From NCBI GenBank assembly GCA_032622095.1, contig CP136066.1, positions 67,402,278-67,466,277 on the forward strand: 64,000 nucleotides of DNA, written 5' to 3'. The translations under genes were made by a program, and so were the position numbers. This document shows positions 56,384-64,000 of this stretch, one piece after another. Below the pieces are notes generated by a model. That model saw only the letters and a program-made list of their open reading frames with translations, was not told where the DNA came from and did no database searches. This stretch comes from Siphonodentalium dalli. Lineage: Eukaryota; Mollusca; Scaphopoda; Gadilida; Siphonodentaliidae. Position 1 is the stretch's first letter. Each line of letters starts with the position of its first letter.

Positions 56384-56722
56384 AAAGAAAGAAGTAAAGG
56401 AGTCGTTCAATAGCGTGAACGATTTCGTATTTTTCGTCACCACGGCGTATGTTAGGCTCCTCACGTTCCACATCCTGGGGATGACATCGAGTGAAGCAGA
56501 ACCATCACCACCCACCCCGAAGACGCCCACAGCAAGGCAAAACTTCATGGTAAAGGTTGTCATCTGTAGACCCCGATAAGTTTGCACTCATATCCGTTTT
56601 GCGTCTGCAAAAAAGGTGTTTTTAATTATGATTGCAAGTTGGAAATTTAAAAAAACAGCTGGTAGAGCTACCCAATGAATCACTCGTGCCCAAAATGGAC
56701 ACATACTTTTAAACAATTCAGA
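56384..56722 (+). pseudogene. Second tandem copy of the same exon
   Basis: Duplicates 56027-56373. Here the first half is intact: KEVKESFNSVNDFVFFVTTA YVRLLTFHILGMTSSEAEPS PPTPKT ... NFMVKVV, but the VCDAIWSSVD part is deleted. The two copies therefore complement each other as evidence for the ancestral frame. Confidence 0.55.
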
Positions 56723-56918
56723 ATCTGAAAATCCTGTATCGGTACATTCATAGATGCATAAAAAATTACATTGATAGCATATGTAGAGAATAACTAGTTT
56801 TTCGTTATTTTACTGTAGGTTACCAGTGGTTTCTGTAAGATATCCATAGGACAATCTATATTATGGTATTTTTCTGAAATTTGATAGGCAAGCATATACA
56901 AATAAGTTTACTCAGCAG

Positions 56919-57193
56919 GTGACATGTACTACTACGCCAACAAAATAAATCCCCGTCATTGCCAGGGAAATCTCGTTAAAGTGACCCGGGTCATTTTTGA
57001 CAAATACGACGCAACTAGTAAACGCGCGATTTCAGTGAGAATCCAATATCCATTGAAACTGACATTTGCGTTAACCGTGCACAAGGCACATGAGGCTTAC
57101 ATTGGATTCGCTGATGGTGGATTGTGGCATTCTTTTTTCGAGCAGATATGTGTTGCTGTGGAAGGGCAAAGTCAACAAGTCGGCTGCAAGTGA
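56919..57193 (+). pseudogene. PIF1/Helitron-type helicase C-terminal fragment
   Basis: After an acceptor (CTCAGCAG) the frame reads GDMYYYANKINPRHCQGN LVKVTRVIFDKYD ... VRIQYPLKLTFALTVHKAHE AYIGFADGG ... FFEQICVAV, stop at 57191. In PIF1-family SF1B helicases the order is G..V.LL.N.....G..NG, (F/Y)P(L)..A(F/W)A.T.HK.QG, then F...Q.YVALSR. The middle motif is well kept (YPLKLTFALTVHKA), but the QG and the final ALSR arginine motif are lost, so the fragment would not be an active helicase. Confidence 0.5.
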
Positions 57194-57549
57194 AAAATTA
57201 TAAACGAGCAGTAGCAGAGAAAAAACATTCACAGAAAGTGCAATATTTTCCACAGAAATCAGAACATTTCCCTAATGATATTTCGTGTTGCCGAACTTTC
57301 TCCATTGGACTCATAACCGAAGATAAGCTAGAACCTAGTGAGCTGCATCACGACACTGTGGGAGAAATGACAGCCCGGAAAAGATATTCCATTCCCAAAC
57401 CCGATTGTATCAAACAATGCCCATTTAATTTTACAGAGTTCGAAAAATCCGAGGAAGGACATAAATTCATGGAGTCCGCAAGCAACGCACATCAAGCTTT
57501 ATTAGAAGCTGAAATGGGCATTCAATACACGATAGTACAAGATAAATAA
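57124..57549 (+). CDS. Open frame following the helicase fragment
   Basis: Useful sequence begins near LQVKNYKRAVAEKKHSQKVQ (57187) and runs ISCCRTFSIGLITEDKLEPS ELHHD ... TARKRYSIPKPDCIKQC ... FMESASNAHQALLEAEMGIQ to a stop at 57547. It overlaps the helicase frame by a one-base shift, so it may continue the same gene. Charged and hydrophilic. No family recognised. Confidence 0.35.
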   Translation: MAFFFRADMCCCGRAKSTSRLQVKNYKRAVAEKKHSQKVQYFPQKSEHFPNDISCCRTFSIGLITEDKLEPSELHHDTVGEMTARKRYSIPKPDCIKQCPFNFTEFEKSEEGHKFMESASNAHQALLEAEMGIQYTIVQDK

Positions 57550-57882
57550 TAACAACATTTATCCAAATACCTCTAGAATTATCAAGTTTCGATCTGTTAT
57601 CTCAAAATAATACTGACTGCAATCGACTATAGTATACTATTGATTTAAAGTGTCATAGATCAATATTTTGTTTTCATCAAAGTTTGGTATCGAAAGCACG
57701 TATGTTGGTATTTCCACCAAACACACCAATCTTGGATAATTTTTTGTAGGCTGGAAACAATTATAAATTTGCCAACAAAATTAAATAGTTTTGGGATCCA
57801 TACGATTTCTCGACTCAATTCTATTATTTGCAACAAGTGAGATCAAGTACATAGTAATTTTGGGTTTTATTCTTTGTTTCAG

Positions 57883-59209
57883 GATATACCACCACCGAAC
57901 CTACTGATATGGACACCATTTCCAGCAGTTTTCTGGATGCATCAGGAAAAACCATCGCCGAAACTACTATTGCTATCGATACCACTCCCAGAAGTTTCCT
58001 GGATACGGTCAAAGGTCAAAGAACGTAAGTTTCTTAAAAATTTGGTCTCACCAGCCCCCCCCCCCCCCACCACACCACCACCACCCCTTGTACTGACTTA
58101 AGTCAGTAAACCGTGCATAATCTCTATCACGGAATCTTTAGCGGTGAATAGGTCATTAAGCGGTCTGTTGATTTGTACAGTAGTGGTTATACCTTTCACT
58201 AACTCAATATTTTTTTCTGTTCTCTGAGAACGAAATTGTGGAATGCTCTGATCGATATATGTATATACATTGGCCAATTATACCTGCATCATATATATTC
58301 ACCTCTCTGTGCATGGATATAGAAGCTGATGGATGATGAGTGGTTCGTCGCATTTGTGAGCACCGTATGTGGGCGGTGTTCAGCTTGGTAGTTGGAGTGT
58401 TGAGTTGGGCTATCAGGCGTCGTATCAGGAGGAATTTGAGATTTCTCGAGTTATCGGGTATATACCCTTAACCCAATCATCTCCGGTTGCTGATCGCTCC
58501 ACATTCACCTCCTCGTGTATCGACCTGGATAATATTGTAGCATCCACCCCTCGCTACAACTTGAGGCAGAATACCTTGCCTCCCAGACGATTGTCTTATT
58601 AGAGAGGGACGAGGACTACAATGGTGTATTCATTTAGTTACTTGGCGAGTTGCAATGGGAGTTCCCCACGGTTACCTCCAAAGATGGGATGCTGCTGTCG
58701 TATGAGTACCATAAACGCCACATAGGGATAACATGGTGGGTCAGCACTTGGCTGAACAAGAAAACCGCCAATTTTCGAGAAATACCCACCGCCTTGTATT
58801 TGTGTTTTTCATTTAACTAAGCACATTTCAAGCAACGATTTCTCAACTGCTATGTAATATGCAAATGTGATTCCATCATCAACAACTAATGTTCTTGTAA
58901 AGAAATGTTGCATATCACAAATATAGAATTGTTTTATTGAATGAAATAAGTTATCGCAAAACAATGGTTGATATACTAAATATATTAAATGTCTAATTAG
59001 TGGACAATTTCCTTCCCCTGAAACAAATGCCTAGCACAATAAAAACGTTGCATTCACGTTTTCGATTTTCTATGTCACTATATTTCAGATTGAAAAAGCG
59101 ACTAATTGAAGTTGGACTGCCACCAATCATGTCCGTTCAAAATGATAAGAAAATTCAATATCTACGTCTACTAAGGAAGACCTTGCTGCATTACATGTTA
59201 GATCCATAG
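57883..59209 (+). CDS. Last two exons of an unrecognised gene
   Basis: Exon 57883-58024 (TTGTTTCAG to AAC|GTAAGT) reads YTTTEPTDMDTISSSFLDAS GKTIAETTIAIDTTPRSFLD TVKGQR. It leaves two bases, and the exon at 59089-59209 (ACTATATTTCAG) supplies one, making a Thr codon, then LKKRLIEVGLPPIMSVQNDK KIQYLRLLRKTLLHYMLDP, stop at 59207. Phase matches and neither exon has a frame error, which is unusual in this window. The basic helical C-terminus resembles a SAP-like helix pair, but this is not a firm match. Upstream exons would need one leftover base; none is certain. Confidence 0.5.
58369..58602 (+). CDS. Weak ORF inside the preceding intron
   Basis: Ends SRVIGYIPLTQSSPVADRST ... LDNIVASTPRYNLRQNTLPP RRLSY and stop. 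Arg/Pro-rich ends like this are seen at the C-terminus of some LTR-retrotransposon polyproteins. No other retroelement sequence surrounds it. Confidence 0.2.
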   Translation: MGGVQLGSWSVELGYQASYQEEFEISRVIGYIPLTQSSPVADRSTFTSSCIDLDNIVASTPRYNLRQNTLPPRRLSY

Positions 59210-60495
59210 TCCATCCATAGTCCAAAGAAGTGGAACTTGATAGTAAAGGGAGTGAGAGGAAATACAAAAGACACAACAGAAGAAACCTTAGTTAAGACAC
59301 CTGACTCATTCCACAAAACAACGCTATCTGATAGCGTCCTTCGCAAGTTCGGACGGTCTGTCTTGCAGGGATTTCGTTGTAAAACGAGATGGTACCACAA
59401 TATAAGCATATAAAATGCATCCGTACCAGAGCTAACGGCATGAGAAGTAAACTATATGTATTTCCACGTGAATAGCGGTGCCATTTGCATTTGCCTTCAA
59501 ATACGTGCATGTAATATGATGGATTCTTGGCAGATAATCGCCTCCTATTTACAGTCATATTTCGGTAGCATCCATCTACATGTGGAACTACATTGTTTAC
59601 TTATGACATAGTTATCGGTGGAACGGTTGCATCTTATCAGCATGTTTACGTTAGTTTTCTGGCACACTATGGATGTCATAATCTATGTGAAATTAAGACT
59701 TGTATACATTGGTGCATACTGTCGGGGAATGTCGAAAATTCAAAAAAATAAGGAAATTTTAGTGGGCGTTTCAGTTCATAGTAATAAGTTACACATTATG
59801 TATATACTATATATATGTATCCAATTGATATTTCTCCATATTACTACAGTGTGTGTCTGTCCAAATTTCCAGGAGATTCCCTCCAAGGAGTTCAACGCAT
59901 TATGCCTAACATTGGAACATATATTGTTCTGTCGATATTCTAACTGTATTGGACCAATTTCCTTCTGCAGTAACATGCTCACATATCAAATTATGTTATA
60001 ATAATCATGGCATATATGTTAGATATGTCATGTCCCATTTACCACAATAAACAAACGTATATGTGACTATCATGCATTTATTTTATAAATATTCAATCAT
60101 TTTGGAATGTTTATATCGACGAAATAACAGACTATCAGAAATAAAAACAACTTATTTTAACAAACTGTTTTAAATTCATCGCATCCCCAAATATGTTCTC
60201 GTGAGAGTGGATGTACGTACATGCATCCGTCCGTCCACAATTTCCTTTGGCACATCCTACCGGCCTCATCCGATCAATTCCAAACTTCATAATGATATTC
60301 GGGTTTACCTCTAAATAGATTCCTCGCCAAAATGTGGGGCCCACCCACTTAATCCCATACTTGACACTTTAAAACGTTTTTTACTAACTGTTTTATAAGG
60401 AACACCATTCTATGGCGTGCCAATATACGCGCATGTTAATTTCAACACAGAGCTATAACTCTGGTGGACTTGGTCGACAGAACCAATTACATTAG
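59210..60495. other. Stretch with one repeat remnant
   Basis: 60185-60345 holds an inverted fragment of the 5' block of the dispersed repeat (CACAATTTCCTTTGGCACAT, CATCCGATC, CAAACTTCATA). ORFs at 59292-59558 and 59618-60001 are unsupported. Confidence 0.4.
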
Positions 60496-60765
60496 TACAC
60501 TCCAATATTCCATGGACTTGATTTATGGGGCAATGCCGGTACCCACAACCAAGTTGTTTTTACAGAAAAAAAGCTATCCGAGCTATTAACAAAAAAACGC
60601 TACAATAGCCATACTGAACCTTCATTTAAAACTAACATATTAAAATTACAAGACCTTTACATGCAACGGGTATACCTTTATATGCCCAACTGGATGAATA
60701 CCAACCTCCCCGAAGTATCAGTATCTTTAAAGAAGATCAGCCAGCCTTCTGTTAAAACTGATTGA
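60496..60765 (+). pseudogene. LINE reverse-transcriptase C-terminal fragment
   Basis: An 89-codon frame reads YTPIFHGLDLWGNAGTHNQV VFTEKKLSELLTKKRYNSHT EPSFKTNILKLQDLYMQRVY L, stop at 60763. (L)WG.A......I...QKK..R.I.....HT.P.FK...ILKL.DLY is the standard post-palm region of jockey/CR1-type LINE proteins. The RNA-binding and catalytic parts are missing. The frame runs into a tandem repeat. Confidence 0.7.
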
Positions 60766-61060
60766 AATATACAGTGACATTTAATCTGGATCAACCAGCT
60801 TCTGTTAAAACTGATTGAAATCTACATTGTGACGTTTAATCTGGATCACCCAGCTTCCTGTTAAAACTTATTGAAATCTACATTGTGACATCTAATCTGG
60901 ACCATGTCTCTAAAGAAGATCGTCCACTTTCCTGTTGAAACCGTCTTATTGAAATTCATATTGTACCCGTTAACCTGGATGAGCATCTTTAAAGAAGATC
61001 AACGTCAGCATCTTTAAAGAAGATCAACGTCAGCATCTTTAAAGATCGTCCAAATTTCCT
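60735..61060. repeat. ~55-bp degenerate tandem repeat
   Basis: Units (ATCA.CCAGC.TTCTGTTAAA ACTGATTGAAATCTACA-type followed by TTTAATCTGG) repeat four times, then CATCTTTAAAGAAGATCAACGTCAG repeats about three times to 61060. Confidence 0.75.
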
Positions 61061-61593
61061 ATCAAAATCTTCGCATGTTCCACGGACTGTTATAACCAAA
61101 ACCAAGAGACGCTCCTTCAAGCTGATCACAGATCAGGGTATCCCTTGCTCGTTGTTCATCGGTATCCAAATCTGCAGTGGTTTCAACAGACAGCAGTTCA
61201 CTGAAATCTGTGCAGAAATTTCCAATGTCGGTTGTTTATCGATTGTGTTCCTGTTGATAGTTTTGGAGGATAACGAGTTTGTAGATTGTAATAAATTATT
61301 GAGAATTTGTAGAGAAATATTCTATATTAGACTGTCACAATAAGGTAATTTCAATATGTCATCGTAATAGGTCTTTTTGGTTCGGTCAACGGTACTGTTC
61401 TTCTGTTTACGCGGTTAAACATGTTGCCATCGTAATTCAATCTCTTGTTGGCACTGTATATCCAAGATTGTCTTTAATACGTTGATCTCCATCTCCCTAG
61501 TATTTCGTAAAGGTCTTCCCCTGTATCACTTGATCTGGGACTATGGACGTGGATAAGGAAAATATCAGCCCTATGAGGGGTTGACGCCCAAAA
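61061..61593. other. Stretch without a convincing gene
   Basis: Several short open frames; none with splice or family support. It may be the 5' leader of the DIRS-like element that follows. Confidence 0.3.
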
Positions 61594-63206
61594 TTGTCTA
61601 TCACGGAGAAAGTCCAGAAGGCACGTCGCAACCATTCGTTGATGGATGTTACCACCTTGTTTAATGAGATTGGGTTTGATAATAACCTGCATGCCCCTCA
61701 GATTGAGGACCTGACCATTATGCAATATCGGCTGGCGGTATTCCAGAAAAACGCTCGATGGATTACCCGATGCAGACAGGATGCTCGACTATTCCTGGAT
61801 GATAGCTGGATATATGACAATCTTCCTAGTCTTGACGGCAAGCAGAAAATCACTCGCCAGCGCCCGGCTACAAGACGCCCGCATGAAACAGAAACCATAG
61901 ATACGAGAAAACACACCACCATACTCTATGAAGTCTCTTCCTCCCTAAGACAGGACAGAGGTTAGAAATCCTACCAGCTCTTCCACATCGAAGCCACCAC
62001 CTTCCACGTTGCCATCTTCGCAGTATTCCATATCGCTTAACCATGAGCAGTCTCTTTCTTCCAGACCGTCCGGTCAGAGGTCTGCCATTCCTTCTGCGTC
62101 GATGTCTTCTTCCTCTTCAGACCGACAGTTGCGGCCACACTCCGAAGTCGAAAGGAACCGGTCTCGCTCACATCAACGACAAAGTCATTCCTCTCAGAGA
62201 ATCTCGACAAAAATCGCAGGGCGCATCTCGTTCAGATAGACGCCATTCACCCCGCATTTCCAGAGACCATGGTGGTGTGGCTCTAGGGCAACCATCCCAT
62301 ATCACCATTCTCCTTTAAGGAAGTCCTCAATGCGCCACTCACCATATCAGGGACATCAGGGGTCAGGGGTGGCCCAGCCTTATGAACAGCCACTTCGAGA
62401 ATGTCAACGATTGGTCGCACCTTTTCGATCGCATCAGGGTAATATGCCATCGCGGAGATCAAGGTCTTCTCCCACTCATAGGAATCCGTCCCGTCTCGAT
62501 TCCCGAGATATTGGGATTCCTTCATCTCAGTCTTCTCGTAGGAATCCGTCTCAGTCTTCTCGTAGGAATCCGTCCCGTCTCGATTTCCGAGATATTGGGA
62601 TTCCTTCGTCTGTCTTCCTCCCAGATGGATCCGTTCTGTCTCGACTCCCGATATATTGGGGTTCATCTATCACCTTCCATTATGCAGAATCCTCCCCGTC
62701 TCGAATCTCGAGGCTCCATTATATTCTTATGTTCTGCATAATCCCCCGTCTCGAATCTCGAGGCTTCATCATTATATTATTCCATTCTGAAGAATTCGCC
62801 CCGTCTCGATTCTCGAGGTTCTGAGGGCCCACTACCATATTCTTCTATTCTGGAGAATCCACCCCGTCTCGAATCCCGAGATTTCCAGTTTCAACGTCGT
62901 GCCTCTGACTTGGATGACTACGACAGAGGTCAATACCTCTGTTCATTCTACACTCGGGTTATTCTTCCCATGGAGTTACTGGCTGAGGAAGTCCATTCTC
63001 TCCCTTCTTTGGAGACCTCTCTTGTTAAGCCAGAAGAGAAGTGAGTCAGCAAGAAAGTTCCACCTCGTAATGACACCAATTGTCCTATGTGCGGTAAACC
63101 TTCCAAGAAGATGAAACGGCATTGCATGGTCCATCATCTCCCTCAAACAGTCTGGGAATTTAGGACAGCGGATCAACCCCAACCGGAAGATTGGGAATTT
63201 ATTTAG
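61594..63206 (+). pseudogene. DIRS-like retrotransposon gag with C2H2 zinc finger
   Basis: Frame 1 (61594-61950) reads VTTLFNEIGFDNNLHAPQIE DLTIMQYRLAVFQKNARWIT. Frame 2 (61950-62700) is Ser/Arg-rich with a stop at 62237. Frame 0 (from about 62800) reads RDFQFQRRASDLDDYDRGQY ... VILPMELLAEEVHSLP, TGA at 63042, then VPPRNDTNCPMCGKPSKKMK RHCMVHHLPQTVWEF, stop at 63204. The CPMCG ... H...HHLP finger is typical of gag-like proteins of invertebrate DIRS/tyrosine-recombinase elements as I recall them. RT, RNase H and recombinase are not seen and may lie beyond the window. Confidence 0.55.
62480..62890. repeat. Minisatellite in the gag encoding RL(D/E)SR repeats
   Basis: CCGTCTCGATTCCCGAGATAT TGGGATTCCTTC-type units, then CCCCGTCTCGAATCTCGAGG-type units about 55-62 bases apart, repeat eight or nine times. 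Several units contain TCTCGAGA-like palindromes. Confidence 0.8.
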
Positions 63207-63245
63207 CTCTTCCTTGCTAAACGTCTCAACTGTAGTCTTGCGGGG

Positions 63246-63904
63246 TTGATTGGAAAGTGTAATAACAGCCCTGTAAGGATGCCGTCATCTAGCATCGCCC
63301 CCGATTGTTCGGGCATGATGTCAGAGTTTCAGTCTTTTCTTCATGTACAGTATGATTGGCCAGTGGTGGACAAGTTTTCTCTCCATCCCATTAACTCTGT
63401 GGCAGTGCTTTTGCACTGGAGACCTTTGCAATTTGCTACTACAAATTCCCCCGGAGGGAGAGGAGTTTTCGTAATCAATGCCCAGGTCGCCTTTGCAACC
63501 AGATCCGGGAAAGCTCGATTGAACCAGCAGCATCTGACCGCTGAATTAAACCTGACTAATGTAAAGAAGTCCGATGGAGTACCGATATCCACAAAGAAGA
63601 AACATGTTTATCCGAACCTCCACATCCAGATATCAGGAGTCTTTTTCACCACCCCATAAACTCCAGATAAGATGCGGACCTCTCAGAACTGTCAGCTGTT
63701 CCACTCCAACTGCATATCCTGCAATCACAACGCTCTCCATCCTCCGAGGTTAGGATCAGCAACTCGACATGTTCTGCCAATGCTGTTCCACCTGGTCCAA
63801 TGCTGGTCCAGCAACCGCCAATCTAGGGAAGAGGTTGATTTCAAATATGCGTTTAAGAAATGGTTAGATGTAAAGACCCGTAGAATTTGTAAAAATGCTT
63901 AAGT
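63246..63904 (+). pseudogene. Possible continuation of the retroelement ORF
   Basis: One frame is open except for a stop at 63658. It reads MSEFQSFLHVQYDWPVVDKF ... AELNLTNVKKSDGVPISTKK ... and ends EEVDFKYAFKKWLDVKTRRI CKNA (stop 63902). Similar-length open frames exist on the - strand, so the assignment is weak. Confidence 0.25.
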
Positions 63905-63967
63905 ATGTTATTGTTATTTACATCTACTTTTGTTACTCATGTTACGTTGGTATTGTTTTATTTTGAA

Positions 63968-63983
63968 AATAAAATGTAATAAA
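63968..63983 (+). terminator. Two AATAAA polyadenylation signals
   Basis: AATAAA at 63968-63973 and 63978-63983 follow the last open frame and could end the retroelement transcript. Confidence 0.4.
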
Positions 63984-64000
63984 CATTCAATTTCTCTCAA

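Overview
This is AT-rich animal nuclear DNA. Coding signal comes as short exons with metazoan splice sites (pyrimidine tract plus AG before, GTAAGT-like donors after), and the mobile-element families seen are animal ones: Helitron, LINE, DIRS-like, PIF/Harbinger-like and C48-protease-linked genes. Together with several families of dispersed and tandem repeats this suggests a marine invertebrate, perhaps a mollusc or another lophotrochozoan. The lineage is inference. No intact long host gene is visible, no convincing tRNA or rRNA was seen, and nothing looks prokaryotic. All gene calls come from reading translations and splice sites by eye.

Layout. 1-480: 3' end of a retrocopied transcript with a poly-A tail. 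1.7-3.4 kb: palindrome cluster and two tandem-repeat arrays. 4.2-10.1 kb: small exons and decayed transposon ORFs between copies of a roughly 1 kb dispersed repeat. 10.13-12.87 kb: a 2.74 kb block, about 99.6% identical to 20.95-23.69 kb. 12.9-15 kb: complex tandem repeats. 18.77-20.56 kb: a MADS-box-like gene on the + strand whose introns contain the exons of an unrecognised gene on the - strand. 23.7-24.36 kb: a Helitron N-terminal ORF cut exactly at the end of the second duplication copy. 25.88-26.71 kb: a 23-bp minisatellite open in all three forward frames. 33-36.6 and 45.4-46.7 kb: two diverged copies of one segment, one lacking about 2.2 kb. 39.2-39.6 and 47.7-48.4 kb: foldback-type elements. 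51.3-59.2 kb: the densest coding region, all on the + strand, with a Harbinger-like N-terminus, a broken Ulp1/C48-type protease, a duplicated exon, a PIF1/Helitron-type helicase fragment and a two-exon gene end with matching intron phase. 60.5-64 kb: a LINE reverse-transcriptase end and a DIRS-like gag with a C2H2 zinc finger.

Most coding remnants carry one or a few single-base frameshifts, some in homopolymer runs. This fits old transposon genes but could also be long-read assembly error; reads should settle that before anything is called dead. The most interesting items are the interleaved MADS-like/antisense pair, a small protein family sharing a Y-A-W-N ... D-G ending at 4.3 and 38.9 kb, and the protease/helicase cluster at 52-59 kb.
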